Shown here: positions 23,178 to 36,276 of the stretch, one piece after another
Position numbering within the stretch: position 1 is the first letter of the stretch
Layout: every line of letters starts with the position of its first letter
Translations under genes and position numbers: made by a program
The notes under the pieces: model-generated
What the model was told of the DNA's origin: nothing
The model's database searches: none
What the model saw: the letters and a program-made list of their open reading frames with translations, nothing else
From: Zerene cesonia
Taxonomy: Eukaryota; Arthropoda; Insecta; Lepidoptera; Pieridae
Length of the DNA: 64,000 nt
Direction of reading: 5' to 3'
NCBI RefSeq assembly: GCF_012273895.1
Contig: NC_052119.1
Span: 3,162,001 to 3,226,000 of the forward strand

Positions 23178-23332
23178 AGGTGGGAAAATCTAGACACCCA
23201 CGGCCTCCGAGGTAGAACCCGTGTGTTATGTTGGATTCCTACCGACTAAAACCCCACTGTGTTCCATCGAGCCGCCTTAGTAATGAGCGCTTTAGTTCAC
23301 AACCGCATCGGTCACTGTTACGGCTTACAATA
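23178..23332. repeat. Probable interspersed repeat of unknown class
   Basis: A GC-richer block (CACGGCCTCCGAGGTAGAAC, then ATTCCTACCGACTAAAACCC) stands out from AT-rich flanks and resembles a lepidopteran repeat I have seen before. Termini and class are unclear. Confidence 0.4.
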
Positions 23333-25194
23333 AAATAGGTAGGTATATAACTTCAACAGCAAATCTAAACATTAGAGTACGTTTTTATTTCTTACAGATG
23401 AAGACATAGTTTCTCACATTTCTTTTTAAATATATATGTTTAGGTAATTATTAATCGAGAGTAGGTATACTCCTAGTCTTATAATAATAATAAATATAAT
23501 AATATATAATATAGGTATACCAATGAATGTACGTTGCGAATTGTATTAAATGATAGTTGTATCTATGACGATATGTAAGAGTACCTGAATGCAATGTAAC
23601 TATTCACAAATTTCAAATGTTACTGTTCGCTCGCATAAATGATATAAAATTTTACGTTATTCATAGTGTTCCCAGCTTTAATTGGCGTTAATTACTTCCG
23701 TTATGCGGCGTACCACCCGGTGTCCCGGGGTTGTTTCCTATACATGCAATCTACACATATAACAGTGAGATCAGATGCTCATTAGCGGTAATTAGGCTAG
23801 TCTATCATTTGTATGGTATGCGGAAATAATAAAGTATTAGGTGCAGTCATGTGTTTGTACTGTCATTGTTCGATTAATCCTTTTTGTTGTGTTATCGGAA
23901 ATATTAGAGATATAGCCATATAGGCTATAGCCATAATTAGGTACCTACTGAGAAGTCATAACACGAGTGTAGTCAGATTTAAGCATTATAGTTTCTGGAG
24001 GTTCGTGAATGTAAAACGACTAAAAGTAGGTACATAAAATAACCTTGATGTCTAGAAAAACTTTACAAAATATGTATATTTCCTTCTTAATCGGATATGA
24101 TTTGAGGGCTAAGGTTCAGACCCTTCCTGGTAGGCCTTTGAGTCATCAGTACCGTTTTATTTATAATGTTTAGTGTCCGATTTAGCTTGAATTTATTGCC
24201 AATACGTCAATTTTAAATTGTTTATTTAACTAATTAGTTATGACAATCCTCTCGCCCTTGCACTTCCTGCGTTATTCAACTGAAGGAAGACAACTACATT
24301 GTACTCGTATGTACGGATGTAGGCGCATTAAGGAAAATCCTGTTTTATTGTTCTTTACGTGTCTGCCTGCACGCAATATAGTGTGTACTTTTGTGTATTA
24401 GATGTGTACCTTTATTAGAATCTTCTTTTTTTCCAAACGCGTGACTCGCCTCATTTTTATAAATTGGTAATGCTTTTCTGGTTTATGAAATACTCTATTT
24501 ATATTTTAAGTATCTGAAAGTTCGATACAGGTGTTTTAAAAGAGTAACAAAAAAAAAACAGATACTGATAAACAACAAATACAGTTCTACGTAACATCTA
24601 ACATTTACCATATTCTTAATGTGCATTTATTCGATGAATGAGAATGTTTAATTCACAATCATTTATTATCTACAACGTCAATCCTCATCGACCACAAAAG
24701 CTTGTTCTATAACACAAACATAACCAAATGTCAATAATAAAGCCTAGTTCCGCTACAGGACGCAGTTCGATTGCAAAGCCCATGTTAGTATCCTTCCGAC
24801 ACATAATCCCTTCTCGCACTAATCTGCGCTCATTGGAGCCTACGGCTGTTTGTTACCACGATATCTTTGTGTAAGGGCTGTTACATATGGAACAAAATAA
24901 GGGTGCGAAATAGCAAACCATTATTTTAAATGTCATAATATATTTTAAATCATTATAACCGTGCGCCTGATATGATTTTCAACAATACATATGATTATTA
25001 TGATATTCTTTATAGAATCGCTGCTTTTTAAGCATAACCGTTGATGAACTATTGTTATTATTTATTGATACATGACATGCAGATGACGAAGAAGGCGACA
25101 CAGTATCTAATCACATAGTTAATGTTAAGACCAGAGCAGCTAGCAGAGCTATAACATAATAACTATATCTCTATATTAGTACTTTTGAGTATGG
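23333..25194. other. Gene-poor DNA
   Basis: No gene recognised. Notable patches are an AT microsatellite-like stretch near 23485-23515, and a GC-rich island at about 23700-23740 with CACCCGGTGTCCCGGGG beside TTAATTAC motifs. Either might be regulatory; nothing proves it. Confidence 0.4.
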
Positions 25195-25405
25195 GAGTCG
25201 AGCACGCTTCGGTAAAGATACCAGACTCCACAGAAAACCGGTGTGAAATAGTAGCATGCTACTGTGCTTTATTCGGTCGGTAAATTCGTATCCTTTTCCT
25301 CACCTTCTGATTGCCAATACTTTCCTTATCCTTTACCTCTTAAAAGCGCGCAAAGTATTTCCTCTGCAAATGTTTGTGGCCCTTAGTGATCGCTCAGGCG
25401 AACAC
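25195..25405 (+). repeat. Diverged copy of a lepidopteran interspersed repeat
   Basis: GAGCACGCTTCGG, ACCGGTGTGAAATAGTAGCA, a C/T-rich segment (TTTCCTTATCCTTTACCTC) and CTCTTAAAAGCGCGCAA follow in the order I recall for a very abundant lepidopteran repeat. The same order of blocks is seen at 27.55-27.74 kb. Confidence 0.55.
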
Positions 25406-27053
25406 TAGCTCAGTTGCCTGTTATGACAAAAGTAAGTATTCGGAGTGTTATTTTAACATATCAGAGTCTAACCACATGTTAACATGTACACGTTAAAGTA
25501 GTGTACTGTGGCTTTACCAATAAATGGTGAGGATAACCCAACACAAACCTGGTTGGTTGCCAACAACGTTGCGACGACATGAGTTGCAATTTGCATTTGA
25601 GTTTTGACTTGGTTTTGTTCCAGCGAGTGAACTATTGCTGTGGCGATATAAAAATCCGTTCGATAATCCTGATATAATATTGGGTATTGTTTTACGCCGT
25701 ATGAAAATTTAGACTTCTGGTATTTATTTTATTGTAATATCATTATTTAACTTCGTCTCATATTAATTATGTTGAGTCAAAATAAATTGTAACTGCTTGT
25801 ATATTTTATTTAAAAAATTAACTAAGAATCACCATAAAATGGTTGAAATAGCACAATATATCTGACTAATCAATCGGAATAGAAATGGCGAGATTTATAG
25901 TGCCATTTCAGTAATCTAGGCACTAAGTCTAGCTCTTTGGATATTAATGTGTATCTCTAGAAACCAGACCATGACACATGCGTAAATTTCATTTGAGAGG
26001 TACAATTGAAGAGGGAATCTGCTGCGATTCCTAAAAAACATAATCGATTTTAAACGGAAACATAAGTTTATTGCTTAAAGTCAAGGTTTTTTCACTGCTA
26101 TAAATAATATATGTACTTACAGAAAATTTATTAGAAACTATTTTTGAATAAAAATTTGGTAGTATTTGAAGTTGTATGTATTTGTTTTGGTAGTATTCTG
26201 ATACTATAAAATGTTAAATAGTCTGATTATATTATATACATGCAATGCTTTATACTAACAAAAGTTCTTATTGATGCGTATATTCCCTTTCAATAACGGA
26301 ACATAAACTGACATTACTGCGTTATGAAATAAAAACCCATGCATAAGTCGACGTAGAAGCCAAAAGACATCTAAAATATTCGGTAAATTTTCTCCATTCT
26401 GTGTCCTTTCCTCCTGATTAATATGTTTGTACATAACTACTAACTAGAAGACGTGTGTTGTCGTAAAATAAGAAAAACTAAGTCCATAACATTACTGATA
26501 ATTATGGTCTTTATGCTGAATAAAAATAAGGTTGAATTCTGTTTACCATAGTTAAAAATCGGTATATGTAGACGGATTGGACAAGTATATTAAGTTATTC
26601 TAGTTCTTATCTGTTATGCTTCGTTCGTGATTAAGTTGAGTTCTTTCTAGACAAGTTAGCTTGTTTACTGTACTATTAGTTTTATCGAAGATAAATATTA
26701 GTTTAGCCTGTGGCTAAAGTTGGGGTGGTTGGTATCTAAATGTTTATGAAGTGGGTACACAGCTAGTTTATTTACATACTTTGTAGTTGATACATTGAAT
26801 AAATATATTCTAATAATAAAGAGGAATAGGAATTCGAATGTCACAAATTGTTTTGGGTGTATAAATGATACTAATTATTTTAAGTTTTTTATACTAATAA
26901 AATACTCATAAACTAGTTTCACGTTATTACGGCCATCTTGACATTTTTATCTAGATTTACCTTTTATCTTTGTGTACTCGAAATTTTTGCAGAAGATTTG
27001 ATTTAAACCTACGTACCCCTTTCTATTTATGTTATTTTTTCCTCTATCTTATA
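25406..27053. other. Gene-poor DNA
   Basis: AT-rich; no coding signal, RNA gene or clear repeat was recognised. Confidence 0.4.
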
Positions 27054-27248
27054 CTAGCTGCGCCCCACGGTTTCACCCGCTTAAGTCCGTATCCCGTAGA
27101 AATATCGGGATAGAAGTTGCTTATATGTTATTCCAGTTATCCAGCTATCTACGTACCAAATTTCATTGCAATCGGTTCAGTAGTTTTTGCGTGAAAGAGC
27201 AACAAATACACACATCCTTACAAACTCGCATTTATAATATTAGTAGGG
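27054..27248 (-). mobile_element. Non-autonomous Helitron (family A)
   Basis: The 3' terminus CTAG (27054-27057) follows the GC-rich hairpin region on the minus strand. The 5' end is CCCTACTAATATTATAAATG, with the initial T of the usual TCC mutated. The body is near-identical in layout to the 39111-39310 copy. Confidence 0.8.
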
Positions 27249-27468
27249 TTCATTTTTGATATCTATACAAAAAAGGCATCTTCTTTCCGAAACAGAATAA
27301 ACGGTGCGTTTTTGCCTTAATAAAATTTCAAAATGTACATGATGTATTTAATTTTTATCCTTTATAGGACTTAGGTGACCTTAAATCACTACAATACGTT
27401 CTACGAAACACTACGACGTAGTACCGTAGTAGAAGCATCTGTTGTTACTTCAGCTCATTTTCGTTGTT

Positions 27469-27838
27469 GATGGTAAGCGCTACCACCGCCTGACCACCTG
27501 AACATTTGGGGAGGCGTAAGGTCGATTGCAGACCGGTTGTAGTCGACGCTTCGGCTTGAATTGGGCCAGCTCGCACCGGGTTAGTTCCACACCCCCACAG
27601 AAGTGTGCGTGAAATAGCATACTGCTGTGTTTCGTTCGGTGACTGGGGGAGCCGGAGGCCCATATCCTTACCCTTACTACTTTCCTTACTCTTCCCAGTC
27701 CTTTCCGTTATTCCTCTCGCCAACCTTTTCCTAATCCCTTAACAATTTGATGTCGGCAATCCAGTTGAAAAGGCGTAAGGTCTGCAATCGACCTTACACC
27801 TCTCCAAATGTTCATGGGCGATTGTTGCGCTTACCATC
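27469..27838. mobile_element. Inverted-repeat element carrying an internal interspersed-repeat core
   Basis: The left arm (27469-27534) runs GATGGTAAGCGC ... GAACATTTGGGGAGGCGTAA, then GGTCGATTGCAGACC. The right arm (27779-27838) is its inverse with mismatches (GGTCTGCAATCGACCTTACA ... GCGCTTACCATC). The middle shares blocks with the repeat at 25195-25405. No open frame of transposase type is present. Confidence 0.65.
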
Positions 27839-30800
27839 AGGCGACCCACCAGCTCCATTGCCGACTATGAAATAAAAAATGATTATTGCAATTCCTATAG
27901 AATAAACGATAAGTAATATATTTGATATATATATATATCTTTAAATTAACAAGAGCACACCCGCTTGCTAAAAGATACCGTACCGACTTTGCCTAACGAC
28001 GTCGTCAGTTCTCTAAATTCAATTAGTGCACAAGTTTAATACATTTAGAAACGGAATGTTTCACTAAACAAAATAATTGTTAAATAATTTCAGTTGGCCG
28101 TAGCTTAGACGGTTTTATTGCAAGCTTTTCGAGCATTAAAACAAATTAGTTCTCAGATAAATTTTAAGCGTACGCTACTTGAAACGCGTTGACATTCGTA
28201 TTATAATGATATCTGAGGATAATGAGTAAATTTAAATATTTTATGCAAATTAGTATGAGCAATTTAGTATTTTATCCTGTGTGTGCGTAGCAACTATATA
28301 ACACTTGTAACATTTTTTTTTGAGTAGGTATAATTCAAACTTTGTCTTAAAATTCTATGCCTAGATTTGTTTAAATTAGTTTACAGCTACTTTATCATCA
28401 ATCAATAACATACTAAATCGTCAATCATCATCATTCTCAATTGATTTTAATCTTGTTTTTAAGATAAGTTATGTGCTCTGTTCAGTCGCGCCGGTAACGT
28501 AAAAATCAAATTCTTTTTTATTATATAGGTGAATATTAAAACAATCACCGAGCATAAACCATATACACGCACTGCTTGCAAAAAGAATCATAGATAATCA
28601 CAGAGTGCCTCATTGCTCACCTGCTTTAATTGAGTGCTCTAAATATTCAGTAAAATAAAAGAGATTACATGTCATCATCATTAGTAATCAAAACGAAAAC
28701 CTAACTTTTATTATTATCCGTGCAAATTGCTCATCTAACCATAATCCACCATCAAAATCTGACACACGTCGCTGTCCCTTACTATTGATTCAAATCACAC
28801 GATCGCACACGGTCACAAAGTACAAAACGTACATTCGTACTACAGATCAGCAACATAAAATACTATAGAAGGTATTGTATGTTTATCATACGCAAAGCAA
28901 AACGTAAAAACATACTTAAATTAAATCAATACGGTCGTATATCGTGCGCCATAAACAACAGTTAATAAGATAATTTATTTTTAGACATTATCGTGTGGTT
29001 GATTTGGAAGATATCGTGTCTTAAGATTATTTAATCAGGTGAAGAGAGTTGTCGTAGTAAGATCCAGTCGGGCGTGGATGGCAAAGCCGGTTATTTGTTG
29101 AAACCGCGCTAATAAAGACTGCAGGGCACGTGCCGTTGACGGCGCGCCTCTGAAAATGGCGCCATTTCACTGTCTGTTGCATTGTCTGCCAAGTGCGATA
29201 CTTTATATATTAAAAATTTTACACCTATTTCGTGTTAAGCTTCGATGAGTAAAATGAACACATTATGCTTCAAGGTAGGGTCGGGTTTAATTAAAAATCC
29301 TTTTATCTCTTTATTTTCGATTCAATTTAACGTGAATGGAATAAGCAAAGCGTCATAACGCCAGCAAAAACGTGTTTTTCATTCAATTTGTAAAAGATTG
29401 CTTCTATATAAAATAACTATTCGAGCTTTTATAGCTTGCAAGCGTAATTTGAAACTAAAAATTATGTAAAAACTTTTAACACTTTGCTACAGAAGTGGGA
29501 TTAGTACAATACTAATGGCCTTCTTGCTGAATTTATCAAACAGCGAGCAGCATTTTAGCGAGTCGGATCACACATGTTTGGGACGGGGGGATGAGCTATA
29601 ACTTATGGCGCTGAGTCTCTGATAAATCTTGTGCAACTAACGATGCGTTCACCTTTTGTGGCTGCGCTTTTGTTCCCAGATCCCCTTGTTTTGAATCACG
29701 CGTGTTTTGGACAGTCGCTTACTGCAGAACTTTATTATAGTAATATTAACTTCGTTTCATAACATTTCATGTTCCGCACGCTTATTTTAACCCTCAGCAA
29801 TGTTAATGTACAAGTTTACTTTCAGCTACATTATGAGCACTTTGTTTATTAAAATACAATAAGAATTCTTTTGAAATAATACCGCTTCTCGTAAAAATTA
29901 TTATAATCTTTTGAACACAAATCATACCACAATTGTATCAAATATATTACCATCATATCATTATATTAAAATTTAGTAAACTAAACGATATTTAATTTAC
30001 TCAGCTTATAATATTGTTCATTATTATTGCCAAATTTATTTTAACTTTTAAGGATATACAATTTTGGATAATTTTCACTGCTATGCGATTCAATGTCTTA
30101 TAAATATAAATAGATATTTAAGCGTGTAAACTCTATTTAAATATAGACTCATTTTGCCGTCAGTTGTAAAATCGTAAATGGTATTTCCTACTTCAATCAA
30201 ATACGATTTTGGTGTGTGAGACTAATTGGCAGGCTGTATTTGCTTCACTGGGCTCTAGAATGGAAATTGGCTCAGCGGCCTAGGACGTGCTTGATATTTT
30301 ATTGGGATATGCATTCCGTGCAGATGACTGTTGAATGGAATATTTGAAAGGAGTAATCCATATCTATATTAGGATAAATATTTATCAATCAGTGGAATTT
30401 ATTTTGCTAAATTTGTAGTTATTAAATCTAAAGTTATGGCTACACTTCGCTGTCGTTTGTTGGATCCAAAGAAATACCGTTAGTTTTATGGAAAATAAAC
30501 ATTCTAGTCATATGGGCAAGGCGAAGGATCACTCCTATAAAATAGTGATTAAAAACTTCCAATAAAACATTCTCCAGATATAGGTTTTTATGAACTGTAA
30601 ACTTATTGAATTCTTATAAGTAAAAAAGCATTAATCCAAGAGACCAGAAATACGGATACATAAAATCCGTTTCAAATCCACACAAATTTATAACTTCTGT
30701 ATACTGTAAGTGGAAAAGTTTGTTCGTTTGTTTGTTTGGATCACAGGATCTACTCGATTTATTTAAAAAATTCTTTCACCGTAGGCTATGTTCGTTATTC

Positions 30801-33800
30801 CTGAGTGCTAGATGTATGGATAAAAACGGGGTAAACCGCAAGTCGTATATATTCTGCACTTCTCATCTTCCAGCAATTAACGCATTGTATCGCTCGATTT
30901 CACTGATGATATCAATAAAGTAATTAGCAGCGCAATAATAGGTGGGGTTATCCAGTCTAAATGGAGGCAATTTTATAGGCAATATAGTAAAACATTAAAG
31001 CTAACTGGCGTGAAGACATTACCTACGTAGTTAAAGGTTAACGTACACTGGATTATAAATTTATAAACGTTCTCTTCATTCTTTTTAATAACATATATTT
31101 GTTTTGAATAGAAAACAGCGCATACTTTCCAATTTTGCAAGCGAAGTTTCGTAAATACAAAAGTGCTGCTTTACAATTCAAATTATTAAAGTACGTGTCG
31201 AATTTTCTCAGTCGAATCCCTTTTTAAACATTAGCAAAGAAAAAACGCGCCGGCAACGGATGCGAGTGCATTTTATTTGTTTAAATACGATGTAACTAAA
31301 ACGAAAGCATTTGAGAATATTTGCAACATATTAGACATGAAATGTGTTTTGTATTAAATCTGAATCAGTTTCCATAACCATTTTTCGATATAGGAACGTA
31401 GTGAAGACTAGGCCTAATAGTTTCATACCGAACCAATTCTATTTGCGGCAAGCTTAAAGGATATTCGCTTGTATTACACGCTAATCGAGGATTCAAGCCT
31501 ACTTTGCTTCCAATTTATATGGTTATTTTCTATGCTTTTCTTTCTATAAATTGTAAGGTTGATTGTTCGAACGTGAAAGTTTTAGAATTCATTGAACAAA
31601 CTTAATCGACAACGTATATTGTAATGCGTTGCTGTATACTATAATTTTAATGTTTAGGAAATCTATGAATTTCATGTTTTATTTATTGCATGTACCAAAT
31701 GGTTTGGCAAAATAAAACTATAGTTACAAACATTACTTATTCTAACTCTCAAATTAATTATACTTTTAGTAGCATGTAACTAAAACGAGTCTCAACAATA
31801 CAATAATCAAATATAGATTCCTGCCCGATTAATTTAGGCTGAAGTACAATATTTATGCTATAAATATTAAGGTGGTGTTGGTACGCTTTAAGATCAAAAA
31901 GTCTGGCGTCGATATTGCTCAAATAGTGACGCGATCAATTGACGATGCAAAAAACCTTTAAATATTGATTTTATGTATTCTTTCTCATTTCACCTCCACG
32001 CAACCGAGATAGATAGAGATATACGCTGTTATCGTATGCTTTAAATATACAATGCTTGCTTTATACATTTCAAATGCAGATCTTAAATTTAAAGGGATCA
32101 TGGCGCATTGTAAACGCTGATTCATAAGGACGCTTAAGTTATACAACAGTATTTGTACAAATATGCATCAAACGTGCATTACTCATTTCAACTTGCATCG
32201 CTGCAAACTTAGAGATCGAATTTGCATGCGAAATGTACTTATTGTGACGTCTGATGGAAATTAGTCGCTCTACAGCGATTTTAATTGATTAATTATAAAC
32301 TTTGTCTGGCACCAATGTATACATAGTAACAAAAAACATGAATAACCATTTAATTGGTACCTGTGCCACAGGTAATAAGCTTTTATGGGTGTCATCGTTA
32401 AGTTTAGTTTAAGTACACTTTGTTTTTTCGTCCCAAATAAACAATTTTTAATTTTAAATTGAACCAAAAAGGCGGTCTTATAGCTACGAAGCGATTACAA
32501 GAAACCTAGTGGTAAGATTTTTATTACAAACTAGAAAAGTGTAAAGAGACTTGTAACTTTTTCTTTAACACTTTTTAACCGATTGAAACTTTCAAACCAT
32601 GCTAGAATCAGATTTGTGATTATAACACATACATAAAAAACATCGCACACAGTATAAATGTGATACAACAATATAAATACGATGAATAGTTATATTTCTT
32701 TATCTGTTACATGTCTACGCCATTTGCATAAAACGAAGAAGCATATATGCATTTTTAAAACAAGAATCGGTGAAATAATGAATGAAAATTTGTTTGGGAA
32801 AAGAATAACGTGAGCGGAAAGGATAAAGGCAATAATTTAAGAACTATTCAAAGTTAAACTACGTTAAAATAATTATTTTATGTCATTAAACCGAAAAAGC
32901 ACAATTATAAATAAGTAATACAATTTTTGCAACAAAGGTTTCCAAATTAATTAACAACACAATAAACGTAATAACATGATTGCGCACGCGAATTTCGCAT
33001 CATCGAAGGATACCGACCCAGTAACATAACATTATATTTCTATTTCTTATCAACAATGTAACAATTAATCCGTTCCGGGTTATTAACTACAACACATAGA
33101 ACAACAAAATATAGAATATATTTAATATGTATAAAATATACCCGAAGCACAAAATGTTATGCATGATATTGCCTTATTTTTACATTAAGGCTGTCAAAAA
33201 ATTCATAAAAAACAAAGCAAATCCCTTAATACAAAAAGGAAAAAATCTTCCCTTCAACCCACCTGACATGTCTTTGATCCGTAGAATACAAATATTATAC
33301 AGAGGCCTTACAAACAATTAGTGTTTATATACTATGTTATGTCTGTGTATATCATAGGGAGCTGCGGGGTGAGCGTCCAGTATACATTGAACTTCCTCGT
33401 CTAATGATACGGAAAGAAATAATTTATCTTTCTTGAGTAAATTGCACTTTCATGAACGACACACTACACGTGTATAAATGACATTTATAGAAATCGTTAC
33501 ATTTTTGTGCGGGGATAAGTTAGGTTTCTACGTTGCATCGCTTTAACGTATGTATCTTATATGTATATTTAAAATTATCTCGGCTAAATACACCATTGCA
33601 CACAAAAGCATATATAAATATTAATTATATTTGATCGATAAAGGTGGTGCGAAGTTATTTAATTAAAATTAATGTTGTTTAAAGCAATATTAACAATACC
33701 TCATACATTTTAAGTCAAATTGAGTGATCGAATCGGATGATGGATTGGGGTAAGTTTGTTTACAGCCGTTAACTCGTGGACGCCAAAATAAAGCATAGTA

Positions 33801-34908
33801 TTGCCACATCCTGAGACGGATCAAATTAAATTGGTCGCTGATATCTGCTCAAGGCAGCTTAGACGGGATATCGCGTACAAGGGGCGCGGTAAAACACCGA
33901 TATCTTAGATAGAGGCGTGCTATTGTTCTCTGCTTAATTGTGCGATGTTCCACTTTGTTTGGGATTATTGTATGCGCTTTGATATAACACGGCCTCGAAT
34001 TAAATTGGTTATTTAACTAGTAGTTGTAGCTACGATCTATGTAGCTCATTACGTATTGCGGTGTGTTAGCATGACAGTTATTTGTAAAAATGATTGATGA
34101 TACTACAGTTCAGTTTTAAAATAACATTATATTACATAAATATTTAGTAATATTTGATATATTTCACAAAACAGCTTTCCGTCGACACGGCAAAAATATG
34201 TCATGTATTTTCTTATTCTTGAATTTAAAGTACCTCCATACAAGGTATTAAGAAATAAGAAGCCTCCCAAACGTTCTTGACTCGCATATTTAAGACTCTT
34301 ATTTCCACTTGTAAAAAAGCTTAGGCCTACTCAAAAATGCATGAGTTCTTCAGACTGCGTAGTTATGAGCTGTAAAGTCGAGTACTAAATTTTTAGCTCT
34401 TTCTAGAAAATACTGAAGAAAGATATGGATATAATACCTTTCGTAGTTTAAGAATTTTTGCTACGCAATATTCAAAGGTGATTAACGAATTATTTTAAAG
34501 AGCCTTATAGGTAGACAAAACATTTATTAAGAAGTATTTTGGAATTTATGTTCAGTTGATAACTCACGAAAGTAAATAATGTGCATTATGATACCAAGGC
34601 AAAAGGAAAAAATGTTTTTTTTTAAACACCAATTGACAGTACTTTCTAGAAAATTATAGATCATATATAGATACTGCTATAGAGGCACTATGTATTCCAT
34701 TCTGTGTCTTAACTGTAAGACTTGATCGATATAAGATGTACTAAATAAGTTTCATTTAAAATATCAATATTAATTAGAATTGTACATAAAAAACATATTA
34801 AATCAATAATGCTAAAACAATTTTCAGGATAATTTCATGTGACATGCTTTGAGCTTTCAAATATTCATATAAGAGGAAACAATTTAAGAAGAATACTCAG
34901 TGGATATA
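27839..34908. other. Long gene-poor stretch
   Basis: No protein gene recognised on either strand. Open frames are all under about 70 codons and lack conserved motifs. A GC-rich palindromic island lies at about 29040-29170. The rest is AT-rich unique-looking sequence with few recognisable repeats. Confidence 0.45.
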
Positions 34909-35276
34909 ATGTCGGAGTCAGGATACATCAAAGGAGCAATTCCACTTGGCCACATTTTGCCGCTCATCCTACTTTGTGTAGACTTTTTTATCCGCACAAT
35001 TAGATCGCGTCTGTTTTTGACATCACCTCTACCACGATACGACATTAATGCAACTTCAGTTATAATAAGAGGTAAGTAGGTAGGAACTAAATTAGAGATA
35101 CCTTTTTAGGTACACATGTTGTTTGTTTTATGTGGAGAAACCTAAACTATTTATATCGTGAAGGTTTTAATAAAAAACTATCTAAAAACTTGAATGGCTA
35201 TACTACCTAGTCTTGCCATAAATATTGTAATAAAGAAAAAAGAAAATTGTTAACTGCAAATAACATTTATTACTTT

Positions 35277-36276
35277 NNNNNNNNNNNNNNNNNNNNNNNN
35301 NNNNNNNNNNNNNNNNNNNNNNNNNNNNNNNNNNNNNNNNNNNNNNNNNNNNNNNNNNNNNNNNNNNNNNNNNNNNNNNNNNNNNNNNNNNNNNNNNNNN
35401 NNNNNNNNNNNNNNNNNNNNNNNNNNNNNNNNNNNNNNNNNNNNNNNNNNNNNNNNNNNNNNNNNNNNNNNNNNNNNNNNNNNNNNNNNNNNNNNNNNNN
35501 NNNNNNNNNNNNNNNNNNNNNNNNNNNNNNNNNNNNNNNNNNNNNNNNNNNNNNNNNNNNNNNNNNNNNNNNNNNNNNNNNNNNNNNNNNNNNNNNNNNN
35601 NNNNNNNNNNNNNNNNNNNNNNNNNNNNNNNNNNNNNNNNNNNNNNNNNNNNNNNNNNNNNNNNNNNNNNNNNNNNNNNNNNNNNNNNNNNNNNNNNNNN
35701 NNNNNNNNNNNNNNNNNNNNNNNNNNNNNNNNNNNNNNNNNNNNNNNNNNNNNNNNNNNNNNNNNNNNNNNNNNNNNNNNNNNNNNNNNNNNNNNNNNNN
35801 NNNNNNNNNNNNNNNNNNNNNNNNNNNNNNNNNNNNNNNNNNNNNNNNNNNNNNNNNNNNNNNNNNNNNNNNNNNNNNNNNNNNNNNNNNNNNNNNNNNN
35901 NNNNNNNNNNNNNNNNNNNNNNNNNNNNNNNNNNNNNNNNNNNNNNNNNNNNNNNNNNNNNNNNNNNNNNNNNNNNNNNNNNNNNNNNNNNNNNNNNNNN
36001 NNNNNNNNNNNNNNNNNNNNNNNNNNNNNNNNNNNNNNNNNNNNNNNNNNNNNNNNNNNNNNNNNNNNNNNNNNNNNNNNNNNNNNNNNNNNNNNNNNNN
36101 NNNNNNNNNNNNNNNNNNNNNNNNNNNNNNNNNNNNNNNNNNNNNNNNNNNNNNNNNNNNNNNNNNNNNNNNNNNNNNNNNNNNNNNNNNNNNNNNNNNN
36201 NNNNNNNNNNNNNNNNNNNNNNNNNNNNNNNNNNNNNNNNNNNNNNNNNNNNNNNNNNNNNNNNNNNNNNNNNNNN
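35277..36276. other. Assembly gap (1000 N)
   Basis: Exactly 1000 N, a size usually used as a placeholder, so the true distance is unknown. Open frames reported across it would be artefacts. Confidence 0.99.

Noticed and set aside
29157..29273. Short ATG frames after the GC-rich island, one ending in a donor-like AAGGTAGGG
   Set aside because: The frames are only about 10-30 codons and the donor is weak; not enough to call a first exon.
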